A DNA stretch of 64,000 nucleotides, taken from NCBI RefSeq assembly GCF_900109555.1, contig NZ_FNZV01000017.1, positions 1-64,000 on the forward strand, given 5' to 3'. The notes beneath the pieces were generated by a model. That model saw only the letters and a list, made by a program, of their open reading frames with translations, was not told the DNA's origin and ran no database searches. Each line of letters starts with the position of its first letter. Position 1 is the first letter of the stretch. A program made the position numbers and the translations under genes. Source of the DNA: Pacificibacter marinus. GTDB taxonomy: Bacteria > Pseudomonadota > Alphaproteobacteria > Rhodobacterales > Rhodobacteraceae. Of this stretch, positions 17,390-25,986 are shown one piece after another.

Positions 17390-17429
17390 ATGCAACTCAG
17401 AACCAATCCACATAAAAGGAGGAAACACT

Positions 17430-18416
17430 ATGGGGATGACAACGAGACGACAGCTACTTGGCTCATCGGTTGCACTTGCGATGGTGGCGGTAGCTAGCAC
17501 CGCTTTCGCAAACGACACGCTTCCAGACGGCGGCTCTGTCGAGGCAATTGCAAACAACGGTGAGGCGCAACGCATCGCCTTCATGGCGTTCCAAAACAAT
17601 CCGTTTTGGATACCAGTCATTGAAGGGGCTAAAGCCGCAACCAAGTATTTGGAAAGCTACAACACCACCGTCGATTACATTGACCTTGGGGACAACCTGA
17701 CGCCAGAAGCAGTGATCGCTGGCATCGAAGCCGCTGTTGCGCAAGGGTATGACGGGATCGTCACGGTGCCGATTTTTGACGGTACCGAACGCGCAATCAA
17801 TGAGGCCGCCGAAGCGGGCGTGCCCACCATCAACATCATCGCCGAGGGCAGCGTTCCATCAGATCGCATCCTATTTATTGGCCAAAACGGCACGAGTGCT
17901 GGTAGGCAACTCGGAGCATTCATGGCCGAGAAAATGGGCGGCGAAGGCAAACTCGGTGTCATCACCGGCTATTTTGGAGCGGTACAGCACACGGCGCGTA
18001 TGAATGGCGCAATTGACTATCTCTCAGCCGAGTATCCCGACGTGAAGATTATTGGCCCATTTGAAAACCAAGACCGTGCCGAACTCGCATATTCTCAAGT
18101 GCAAGACATGTACACCGCCAACCCAGACCTTAAGATGATCTACGTCACGGCGGGTGGGCCGTTCGGTGCCGCGCGCGCTGTTCGAGATCTGGAGCTTACA
18201 GGTAAAGTCGGGGTCGTCGGCTTTGACCACACACCTGACAACACCGCGTATATCGAAACGGGCGAGATGGTGGGTTTGATTGATCAAGCGCCATTCCAAC
18301 AGGCGTTTGATGCGACGGTGACCATGCACAACTATCTGATGAACGGCGAGACCCCTGCTGAAGACATCATGTATGTCGAGGGCAACCTGCTGACCGCCGA
18401 TGGCATTCAGAAGTAA
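17430..18416 (+). CDS. Periplasmic sugar-binding protein, RbsB type
   Basis: The 328-residue protein begins MGMTTRRQLLGSSVALAMVA, a signal peptide with a twin-arginine-like pair, cleaved near AFAND. The mature part is a type I periplasmic-binding fold: RIAFMAFQNNPFWIPVIEGAK, YDGIVTVPIFDGTERAINEA and VGVVGFDHTPDN. An AGGAGG ribosome site sits ideally before the ATG. It lies between the permease and ATPase genes, consistent with CUT2 importers. Ligand unknown; the family binds pentoses, hexoses and polyols. Confidence 0.9.
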   Translation: MGMTTRRQLLGSSVALAMVAVASTAFANDTLPDGGSVEAIANNGEAQRIAFMAFQNNPFWIPVIEGAKAATKYLESYNTTVDYIDLGDNLTPEAVIAGIEAAVAQGYDGIVTVPIFDGTERAINEAAEAGVPTINIIAEGSVPSDRILFIGQNGTSAGRQLGAFMAEKMGGEGKLGVITGYFGAVQHTARMNGAIDYLSAEYPDVKIIGPFENQDRAELAYSQVQDMYTANPDLKMIYVTAGGPFGAARAVRDLELTGKVGVVGFDHTPDNTAYIETGEMVGLIDQAPFQQAFDATVTMHNYLMNGETPAEDIMYVEGNLLTADGIQK

Positions 18417-18476
18417 TCCCTAAAAACTATTGCGGCATCGGACATGATCTGGTGCCGCTCCTGATTTGGAATTGAT

Positions 18477-19970
18477 ATGAAAAACCATCGCCTCGACATC
18501 AACGGTGTCACCAAGTCTTTCGGCCCTGTTGAGGTCCTTCACGGTGTTAATTTGAGCATAGAACCAGGGGCCGTTGTTGGTCTTCTTGGTGAAAACGGTG
18601 CGGGGAAAAGCACCTTGATGAACATCGTCAGCGGCAGCTTGCGACAGGATTTAGGGAGCATGCGACTCGACGGTCAAGAACTGGATTTGCGCTCATCGCG
18701 CGACGGTATTGATCTGGGCATTCGCTTTGTGCATCAGGAACTATCAACCATCGGCTCTCTCAGCGTTGCCGAGAATATCTTCCTCGGCGATTATCTCGCG
18801 GGGAAAGGCGGCCTGATCGACCGCAAGCAGATGGCGAAACGCTCCAAGGCAGCATTGGCTGCGGTTGGGTTAGAGGGGCTAAACCCAAACACCATCGTCG
18901 ACACATTGCGTCCCGGCCAGCAACAGCTCATCGAAATTGCGAAGGCCGTTGTTGTGCAACCGCGCCTTCTGATCCTTGATGAACCGACCTCATCTTTGAC
19001 ATCGGTTGAGGCCGCGAAGCTCTTTGATCTGGTGCGCAATCTTTCCCGCGATGGCGTGTCCGTTATCTTTATCACTCACAAACTCGAAGAGGCGCTCGCG
19101 AACTGTGATCGCATCGTTGTTTTGCGCGACGGAACCTTGGTGAGCGATGAGGCAGCGGTCGAGACCGATAAGGCCCGATTGATTCACCATATGGTTGGCA
19201 AAAGCTCTGTCTTTGAATGGAAAGGCAGCGCGGCCAAACCGGGCGCAAGACAAGTCTCTATCCGCGGTCTGCGCGATAAATCGCATCTCAAACCCGTCGA
19301 TCTCGATCTGGATGAGGGAGAAGTGGTCGCGCTTTTCGGGTTGGTCGGCGCTGGTCGCACGGAGCTTATGGAAACCCTGTTCGGGTTTCGCAAAACGGCC
19401 GCAGGTGAGGTTATCGTTGGCAATCAGAAATTACGTCTGGGCCATGTGCCGACGTCTGTGCGCAATGGAGTCACCATGGTACCAGAAGGACGCAAGACAC
19501 GCGGGATTCTTCCTAGCCACAGCGTAGAACGCAACATCTCCGCCTCTAGTCTCGATCGGCTATCGCATCTCGGGGTCATGCGCTCCGCAACCGAACGCAG
19601 TCAGACGCACGATTTTGCCCAGTCTCTGCGCATCAAGATGGAGAACACACAACAGGTGATCACCCGTTTGTCGGGAGGCAACCAGCAAAAGGCAGTATTC
19701 GCACGCGCCGTTATGGTCGCGCCGCGCCTGCTATTGCTCGACGAACCAACCCACGGCGTCGACGTCGGTGCAAAATCGGAAATTTACGAGATCATCCACG
19801 AGCTTGCGGCCAAGGGCATGTCGGTCATCGTGTCCTCCTCAGAGCTACCCGAAGTGTTCGCCATCGCAGACCGCTGTGTCGTCTTTTCGCAAGGCGAACT
19901 CGTTGGCAGTTTGACGCGAGATGAAATGACAGAGGATGAAATTCTCAATTTGGCGTTTACCAATCACTAG
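18477..19970 (+). CDS. Sugar ABC transporter ATPase with two fused ATPase domains, RbsA type
   Basis: This is a 497-residue protein with tandem ATPase domains. The first has Walker A LGENGAGKST, signature LRPGQQQLIEIAKAV and Walker B LLILDEPTSSL. The second has the weak Walker A FGLVGAGRTELM usual for the family, signature LSGGNQQKAVFARAV and LLLDEPTHGVD. It completes the CUT2 importer with the permease and binding protein upstream. The first-domain signature lacks the common LSVG, a mild deviation. The usual catalytic features of the C-terminal domain are present. Confidence 0.92.
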   Translation: MKNHRLDINGVTKSFGPVEVLHGVNLSIEPGAVVGLLGENGAGKSTLMNIVSGSLRQDLGSMRLDGQELDLRSSRDGIDLGIRFVHQELSTIGSLSVAENIFLGDYLAGKGGLIDRKQMAKRSKAALAAVGLEGLNPNTIVDTLRPGQQQLIEIAKAVVVQPRLLILDEPTSSLTSVEAAKLFDLVRNLSRDGVSVIFITHKLEEALANCDRIVVLRDGTLVSDEAAVETDKARLIHHMVGKSSVFEWKGSAAKPGARQVSIRGLRDKSHLKPVDLDLDEGEVVALFGLVGAGRTELMETLFGFRKTAAGEVIVGNQKLRLGHVPTSVRNGVTMVPEGRKTRGILPSHSVERNISASSLDRLSHLGVMRSATERSQTHDFAQSLRIKMENTQQVITRLSGGNQQKAVFARAVMVAPRLLLLDEPTHGVDVGAKSEIYEIIHELAAKGMSVIVSSSELPEVFAIADRCVVFSQGELVGSLTRDEMTEDEILNLAFTNH

Positions 19971-20984
19971 AAATACGCGGCGTTGACAAAAGTTTGAGTT
20001 CCACGCGCGAGGTCACTTGGTGACTGGATCATTTTCGAGGCGGGGAAAAGCGATGTAAAATGCGGAGCAATAATGGCCCACACATCGGTGGCCAATTTCC
20101 TTGAGTTTCCCAGTCATTCGTTGGCGACCACTCTCGGGACATTGCTACGCAATACCCTGCTGTGCAGTGCGTAACTGCCCAAGCTGAGACGCGACTGCTC
20201 TTTGATATGAGCCAAAGACCAAGCGGCACCAAACCGCGACAGGTCCAGTTTCAAGATTCACCGTACTTTCACCTCGACCAGACGAGAAAACAGTCCTATG
20301 ATCACATTGGGATTATCGTGAGATCGGTTTCACCTCCGTCTCACAGATGTCTCACAAATAACGAAGTCCGCCATCGCAAACAAACCAAAAAATGAATTAA
20401 ATACAATCACTTATGTGATACCTGTGAAACTAGCTCCGTTCCCTACCGCCGAAGCCAAGAATTTCAAGGGGTTAGCTGATTTCAGCTAGCCCCTTTTGGC
20501 TTTTTGAAGTCCTCTGGGAAAACACTGGAGGAACAACAAGGATGTTTTTATGGCTTGTTGGCATCTTGGATCAGGAAGTACCGTAACTGCGTGCATCTTG
20601 GAAGTTTCATCAAAGATAGAGACGGATCAAAGAGCCGAGCCGGCGAGTAGCATCAGTTCAGTTTGGCAGTGAAGCATATTTACTTAAAATCCGCACCGCC
20701 GCCGCTCAGCACTGGGCTAGAAAAGCCCGATCGTTTTTTTTCTAAAAGGAAGGTGGCTTAAACAAGTACTTGGGGCAGCACGCAACGCGACAGGTCCAAA
20801 TTGGCCTCACCGGATACCGTTTGAATTCTATATTTACCATTAATAACAATAATTTGGACATATGATATTTGATATCAATGGGATGATATAGCTTATCTCA
20901 GAGCATTCCCTCAAAAAGATTTCAGCTTGATCAGACGCCAGGTCGACTGCAACGAAATTCTATTAAATCACGAAGGAAACGAAT
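19971..20984. other. Gene-poor region with mobile-element relics
   Basis: About 1 kb with no credible complete gene. Around 20222-20270 a frame reads SGTKPRQVQFQDSPYFHL and matches, at the DNA level, the sequence at 109-134 by the IS21 remnant. A third RQVQ-coding copy begins near 20786. The QDSPYFH part recalls the N-terminus of REP-associated tyrosine transposases, but the likeness is short. The right half becomes AT-rich towards the next gene and includes the palindrome TTGATATCAA (20869-20878). Confidence 0.45.
20452..20505 (+). terminator. Orphan two-tier hairpin with T-run
   Basis: The inner stem AAGGGGTTAGCTGA / TCAGCTAGCCCCTT has one G-T type mismatch, and the outer stem is AAGCCAA / TTGGCTT, ending in TTTTTG. 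It has the form of a strong intrinsic terminator, but there is no recognisable gene for several hundred bases upstream. It may be the 3' end of an unrecognised small RNA or what is left of an excised or decayed gene. Confidence 0.6.
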
Positions 20985-21374
20985 ATGAAAAAAGTTTTAA
21001 TCGCAACCGCCGCTCTGATTTCTTTGAACTTGATGCCAAGCAGCGCATCCGCAAATTACTATTCTTATCAAAGATGCATGAATAACGGCGGCAATGCATT
21101 TTCGTGTTTGGGTGAATTGCTGTGGGATGACGGTAGCATCGTTGCTCCTGATATCGAAGACCAGTTCAACTTTGTTCAAAAATATGACAAAGCCGCTGTC
21201 ATGCAGTCTGTGAAAACCCATTCTGAACAATGTGATCAACAAAAAGATAAAGAACGGGCGGCTTGCTATTTGGACGGCCTGAAGCATGATCTTAAAAAAG
21301 AACGCGTTGTAGACGATCTACAAAAGGAAAAAGCTGTAAAAGGTCTTGCTGTAGAACGCGCTGTGAAAAAATAA
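20985..21374 (+). CDS. Small exported hypothetical protein
   Basis: This 129-residue protein starts MKKVLIATAALISLNLMPSSASA, a clear Sec signal peptide with cleavage after ASA. The mature part has four cysteines (CMNNGGNAFSC and CDQQKDKERAAC), enough for two disulphides. It ends in a charged KKERVVDDLQKEKAVKGL-type stretch likely to be helical. A ribosome site (GAAGGAAACG) precedes the ATG. Base composition is AT-richer than the flanks. I do not recognise a family; a small periplasmic protein is the most that can be said. Confidence 0.7.
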   Translation: MKKVLIATAALISLNLMPSSASANYYSYQRCMNNGGNAFSCLGELLWDDGSIVAPDIEDQFNFVQKYDKAAVMQSVKTHSEQCDQQKDKERAACYLDGLKHDLKKERVVDDLQKEKAVKGLAVERAVKK

Positions 21375-21420
21375 TTTCGCTTAGGTGTTTTAACAAGCAT
21401 CTACCAACATTCCGACAGCT

Positions 21421-21445
21421 TGTGCCACGTCATCGGCGTGGCACA
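21421..21445. repeat. Perfect 9-bp inverted repeat
   Basis: The arms TGTGCCACG and CGTGGCACA flank a 7-base loop. It lies 47 bases after the stop of the small exported protein, with no T-run, so it may stabilise that mRNA or be a Rho-type stop. The rest of 21375-21854 shows no convincing gene; a 66-codon minus-strand frame there starts with TTG and has no ribosome site. Confidence 0.5.
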
Positions 21446-21854
21446 AAATTGCCGCCGTTTTCAATACGTACCTTTCCTCGTACATAAGTCGGATGTTTTT
21501 CTTTTCGACACTCTCATGCGGTCCAATCATCAAACCATCATGCTGACGTTGCTGACCCCATTTGTTCAGTGTCAAAAGGCCAAAGTTCAAATTTGATAAA
21601 ACCTGCGGTCACGTTAAACCGCTACTGATAGCACTGCGCACGGCATCACTTTGATGCCTCGTCTGTGTATCTTTTTGCCATTCCATATCTCCTTCATAGC
21701 AAATAATGCTCGAAAGAGACCGGATCTAAAACGCGACACGATCATTTTTGTTTCACATTAAAAAGGGACAAAGACGCAAATCTAAGGCCCTCAATCACGC
21801 GTATTAAAGGTGCTATGCCCCATGCCGTAAAACGCCACAGGACATAGCATATTT

Positions 21855-22286
21855 TTAGCGCACCACGTAGACCGAGCAACTGGCATGTCTGACGACACGC
21901 GCAGAGTTTGGCCCAAGCATATAGTGAGATTTTTCGGCCTTGTGACTGCCCACAACGATGAGAGACGGTGACGTTTTCTCTGCGAGTTTCAGGACTTCTT
22001 CATAGGCTTTTCCGGTGGCCACAACGTGGCGCACCTTGGCGTTATTGGCTTCGCCCACGGCTTTGATCACCAACTTGTTGAGCATCGCTTTGGCTTCGAC
22101 CACCATTTTATCATGGTGATCTTTGCTAAAGAAACCGCCCACCGGGCTCATGCCAAAATCTGGCACGACCGCGATGATATCAAGCTGTGCGTCCTCAAGG
22201 TCTGCCATTTTCTGTGCGGTTTTGATGGTCGCTAGATCATCATCCCCGTTGCTGACATCAACTGCGCATAGAATGGAACTGGTCAT
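21855..22286 (-). CDS. Universal stress protein (UspA family), probable TRAP-transporter partner
   Basis: This is a 143-residue single-domain Usp: ILCAVDVSNGDDDLATIKTA at the N-terminus and SLIVVGSHKAEKSHYMLGPNSARVVRHASCSV at the end. The ATP-binding glycine motif is only partly kept (GSHKAEKSHYMLGPNS). The gene overlaps the TRAP permease gene by four bases, so the two are made together. In the ectoine TRAP system a Usp protein (TeaD) encoded in the same operon regulates transport, and a similar role is inferred here. Confidence 0.88.
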   Translation of the reverse strand: MTSSILCAVDVSNGDDDLATIKTAQKMADLEDAQLDIIAVVPDFGMSPVGGFFSKDHHDKMVVEAKAMLNKLVIKAVGEANNAKVRHVVATGKAYEEVLKLAEKTSPSLIVVGSHKAEKSHYMLGPNSARVVRHASCSVYVVR

Positions 22287-24892
22287 GATGGCACTCCTTG
22301 TTTAGAGATACGAGCCTTTTGCAAGAATGCGATAAGAGCCAAGAACAACAAAGCCGGTAGAAAGATGATTTCTTTGGGCTGCTGATGTACTGGAGCTTGC
22401 ACAGATGCGATCGTTACGGGGTCATCGCCGTAAAAATCAAAGCTGCCGAGGCTGGAACTGAACGGAGAGCCAAAGGACGGCTCGTCCATATTGACAGCGT
22501 CACCGTCTGCCAACAACAGCAAGCCAAACGCGTTCAAATGATCATCGCTAGTGCCTTCGCTGGCGATTGGCATAACCAGTGTGGTTTCTTTGGTCTCGCC
22601 CGTGTCGTAATCAGGACCAGACACCACAAGGCGGAACTCATCGCCGACGGATGCATCGTCAAGCGCTTGGGTAAACCCAGCAGGTTCAACAAACGCAAAT
22701 GGAGGCTGCAAACGGTTCATCACAAAGTCCGGACGGAACAGAACAAAAGCGATCAACACCAATGCGATGCTTTCGTAGAAACGGCTTTTGGTCAGGAACC
22801 AGCCCATCGTTCCCGCCGTAAACACGAGGATCGCGATGGAGGCGGTGATGAACACCAATATACCTTGGTACCACGTCACATCGATCAACAACAAATCGGT
22901 GTTGAAGATGAACACGAACGGCAAAGCAACTGTGCGCAGGCTGTAGAAAAACGCGACGAAACCGGTTTTGATCGCGTCCCCACCAGACACCGCAGCGGCG
23001 GCGAAACTGGCAAGCCCCACAGGCGGCGTCACGTCCGCCATAATGCCAAAGTAGAACACGAACAGGTGCACAGCAATCAGCGGCACAATCAGACCGTTTT
23101 GCGCGCCAAGTTCAACCACGACGCCCGCCATCAAAGAGGACACAACGATATAGTTGGCCGTGGTTGGCAAGCCCATGCCAAGAATGAGGGACAGCAGCCC
23201 CACCATCACCAGCATCAAGATCAAGTTGCCACCTGACAAAAGTTCGACCAAATTCGCCATCACTTGGCCCACGCCTGTAAGCGTCACAGTGCCCACGATC
23301 ACGCCAGCGGTAGCTGTCGCAAGACCGATACCGATCATGTTGCGTGCGCCGTCGATGAGACCTTGGGTCAAATCCACAATGCCTTGTTTTACGGCATTCG
23401 CCATATCGTTTTCGCCGCGGAACATGGCTTTAAGTGGGCGTTGCGTTAACAAGATGACGAACAACAGCATTGTCGCCCAAAATGCGGATAGGCCTGGTGA
23501 TTTTTGCTCAATCATCAAGAAGTAAACCAACACAACGATGGGCAGCAGGTAGTAAAGCCCCGTTTTGTAAATCTCACTGATCACTGGCAGTTCGACTTCT
23601 TCTGCGTTGGGGTCATCTGGTTGTAGGTCTGGCGCAGTCGCAGCGAATGCAAGCAGCCCGACATAGATCGCACAAACGATCAAAGACATGATCAAGCCAG
23701 CATAACTTGGAACCCACGCAGACACCGCATTGACAGGGAATTGAGACCCGTAACACAGGCCAGCAAAGACAGCGAAGAACGAGAACATTCCAATCACCGT
23801 GCGCGCCATTTTGACTTCGCGGTGACCGATTGTTGGCATGTTGTTTTTGATGGCTTCAAGGTGAACGATGTAGACCAAAGCGATGTAGGAAATCGTTGCA
23901 GGCAAGAACGCTGCGGTGATCACTTCGACATAGGAAATGCCCACATATTCAACCATCAAGAACGCAGCAGCGCCCATAACAGGCGGCATGATTTGACCGT
24001 TTACAGACGATGCCACTTCGACAGCGCCCGCTTTTTCGGATGAAAAGCCAACACGTTTCATCAAAGGAATGGTGAATGTACCAGTGGTGACAACGTTGGC
24101 GATGGATGAGCCAGAGATAAGACCTGTCGCGGCAGAACCAACAACAGCGGCTTTGGCAGGACCACCACGCAGGTGACCAAGTGCGCCGAACGCCATTTTG
24201 ATGAAATAGTTCCCCGCGCCCGCTTTATCGAGCAAAGCCCCGAAGAGCACGAACAGGAATACGAATTTGGTAGAAACGCCAAGCGCGATGCCGAACACAC
24301 CTTCTGAGGTGATCCACATGTGGCTCATGGCTTTTTTCAATGACGCGCCTTTCCAGCGGATCACATCGGGGACGAAATCTGATGAGCCAAAGAACACATA
24401 GGCCAAAAAGATTGTCGCGATGATCGCCATAGCAGGCCCTAGAGCGCGACGTGCGCCTTCGAACAAAATCAGCAAGCCAGCAAGGGCGAACCATTTGTCC
24501 ATGTTATCGGCAAGCCCGCCTGCGTTGACGATCTTTTCATAAAAGAAAAGCCCGTAAAGCGCGACAAAGGCACCGAACAGTCCAAGCAGCCAATCAAACA
24601 TCGGGATGTAATTGCGCGGGCTCGATTTAAACGCGGGGTAAGCCATAAAGGCTAAAAACACAGCAAATGCCAAATGCACCTGACGCGAGTTGTTAATCAG
24701 ATCTCCGGGCAAAACATAGTTCGCCAAGGGGGATGCGAGAAGCACCTGAAACAACGACCAAACGACGGCAACAATGGCAAGTAACATGCCAACGCCTCCG
24801 GCGGGATCGCGCGCGCCAGCGTCAGAGGAGGCTACAAGATCCTGTAGCTCCTGCTCGCTGAGCGGTCGGTTTTCTGTTGATTTATCTACCAT
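22283..24892 (-). CDS. TRAP transporter permease, fused small and large subunits (TAXI type)
   Basis: The 869-residue protein has some twenty hydrophobic segments. It carries the fused DctQ/DctM organisation typical of TAXI-TRAP systems, with GSSIANVVTTGTFTIPLM and GLGMPTTANYIV-like blocks (LILGMGLPTTANY) of the large subunit. The last part adds a soluble stretch of roughly 100 residues (about 745-840) before a final membrane helix. The start MVDKSTENRP is preferred because AGGGA lies upstream; an earlier Met would reach into the terminator hairpin. It uses an ion gradient to import a carboxylate or amino acid. Confidence 0.9.
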   Translation of the reverse strand: MVDKSTENRPLSEQELQDLVASSDAGARDPAGGVGMLLAIVAVVWSLFQVLLASPLANYVLPGDLINNSRQVHLAFAVFLAFMAYPAFKSSPRNYIPMFDWLLGLFGAFVALYGLFFYEKIVNAGGLADNMDKWFALAGLLILFEGARRALGPAMAIIATIFLAYVFFGSSDFVPDVIRWKGASLKKAMSHMWITSEGVFGIALGVSTKFVFLFVLFGALLDKAGAGNYFIKMAFGALGHLRGGPAKAAVVGSAATGLISGSSIANVVTTGTFTIPLMKRVGFSSEKAGAVEVASSVNGQIMPPVMGAAAFLMVEYVGISYVEVITAAFLPATISYIALVYIVHLEAIKNNMPTIGHREVKMARTVIGMFSFFAVFAGLCYGSQFPVNAVSAWVPSYAGLIMSLIVCAIYVGLLAFAATAPDLQPDDPNAEEVELPVISEIYKTGLYYLLPIVVLVYFLMIEQKSPGLSAFWATMLLFVILLTQRPLKAMFRGENDMANAVKQGIVDLTQGLIDGARNMIGIGLATATAGVIVGTVTLTGVGQVMANLVELLSGGNLILMLVMVGLLSLILGMGLPTTANYIVVSSLMAGVVVELGAQNGLIVPLIAVHLFVFYFGIMADVTPPVGLASFAAAAVSGGDAIKTGFVAFFYSLRTVALPFVFIFNTDLLLIDVTWYQGILVFITASIAILVFTAGTMGWFLTKSRFYESIALVLIAFVLFRPDFVMNRLQPPFAFVEPAGFTQALDDASVGDEFRLVVSGPDYDTGETKETTLVMPIASEGTSDDHLNAFGLLLLADGDAVNMDEPSFGSPFSSSLGSFDFYGDDPVTIASVQAPVHQQPKEIIFLPALLFLALIAFLQKARISKQGVPS

Positions 24893-24934
24893 GTCAGTCC
24901 CTGTTGAAATGCGGATTTTCCCGACTTTATTCAA

Positions 24935-24969
24935 AAACAAAAAATGGAGGGGCACTGTGCGCCCCTCCA
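24935..24969 (-). terminator. Intrinsic terminator/attenuator between TAXI binding protein and TRAP permease
   Basis: On the minus strand a perfect 9-bp stem (TGGAGGGGC and GCCCCTCCA, 7-base loop) is followed by TTTTTTGTTTTTG. It lies 16 bases after the binding-protein stop and before the permease start. Partial read-through would give more binding protein than permease. Confidence 0.9.
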
Positions 24970-24984
24970 AAATACTCGTATAAT

Positions 24985-25953
24985 TTAGTCAATCAGGCCA
25001 GCTTCTTTGTAGTATTTCGCAGCGCCAGCATGCAAAGGCGCAGACAGGCCAGCTGTCGCCATTTCTTTAGGGTCAAGATTTGCAAATGCAGGGTGCAATT
25101 TGCGGAAATCTTCGATGTTTTCCATCACGGATTTCACAACAGTGTACACAGCTTCTTCAGACACGTCAGATGAGGTTACGAATGTCGCGCCCACACCAAA
25201 TGTTTTCGTGTCTTCGTCGTTGCCACGGTACATGCCACCAGGAATTACAGCTGTGCGGTAGAATGCGTTGTCAGCGATCAAGCCATCAACAACATCGCCG
25301 TCAACTGTCACAAGAACAGAGTCACAGGCTGTTGTTGCTTCTTGGATGGACCCAGATGGGTGACCCACAGTGTAAACCATTGCATCGATTTGGTTGTCAC
25401 AAAGTGCGGCAGACTGTTCAGCCGCTTTGAGCTCAGTTGCCAAAGCGAAATCGTCAGTTGTCAGACCTTTTGCTTCCAAAAGCACTTCCATTGTACCGCG
25501 TTGACCGGACCCGGGGTTGCCGATGTTCACGCGTTTGCCTTTGAGATCATCAAACGTTTTGATGTCCGCATCAGCGCGTGCCACAACTGTGAATGGCTCA
25601 GGGTGAACTGAGAACACAGCGCGCAGACCTTCGAAGGGGCCCGCTTCTTCAAATTTGGATGTGCCATTGTATGCATGGTACTGCCAATCGGATTGCGCCA
25701 CACCAAATTCCAACTCGCCTTCGCGGATTGTGTTGATGTTGTACACAGAACCACCCGTGGATTCTACGGAACACCGGATACCGTGCTCTTTGCGGCCTTT
25801 GTTGACAAGACGGCAGATCGCGCCACCTGTTGGATAGTAAACACCGGTGACACCACCTGTACCGATTGTGATAAACTCTTCAGCAAATGCAGCAGGTGCC
25901 ATCATGGCGCCTAGAGCAAACGCAGCTACGGACAGTTTCAAGTTCTTAGACAT
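24985..25953 (-). CDS. TAXI family TRAP transporter substrate-binding protein
   Basis: The 322-residue periplasmic protein has the signal peptide [20 protein letters not shown], cleaved after AFA. The mature start [27 protein letters not shown] is the hallmark of the TAXI family, followed by [32 protein letters not shown] proteins bind glutamate and related compounds in the few cases studied. An ideal GGAGA site precedes the ATG. The RpiR-type regulator lies 33 bases upstream on the same strand, so it may be co-transcribed. Confidence 0.93.
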   Translation of the reverse strand: MSKNLKLSVAAFALGAMMAPAAFAEEFITIGTGGVTGVYYPTGGAICRLVNKGRKEHGIRCSVESTGGSVYNINTIREGELEFGVAQSDWQYHAYNGTSKFEEAGPFEGLRAVFSVHPEPFTVVARADADIKTFDDLKGKRVNIGNPGSGQRGTMEVLLEAKGLTTDDFALATELKAAEQSAALCDNQIDAMVYTVGHPSGSIQEATTACDSVLVTVDGDVVDGLIADNAFYRTAVIPGGMYRGNDEDTKTFGVGATFVTSSDVSEEAVYTVVKSVMENIEDFRKLHPAFANLDPKEMATAGLSAPLHAGAAKYYKEAGLID

Positions 25954-25986
25954 TCAATGTCTCCTTTGGTTAACTTGTTAATAAGC

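Noticed and set aside
20029-20395. Two overlapping short open frames on opposite strands
   Set aside because: Neither has a ribosome site or a complete domain. They are treated as mobile-element relics rather than genes.
20869-20878. TTGATATCAA as an FNR/Crp-type site
   Set aside because: FNR-type boxes need a 4-base spacer between TTGAT and ATCAA; here the arms abut, so it is only a short palindrome in AT-rich DNA.
21390-21590. 66-codon minus-strand open frame
   Set aside because: It starts with TTG, lacks a ribosome site and has no recognisable domain; part of it is explained by a perfect hairpin.
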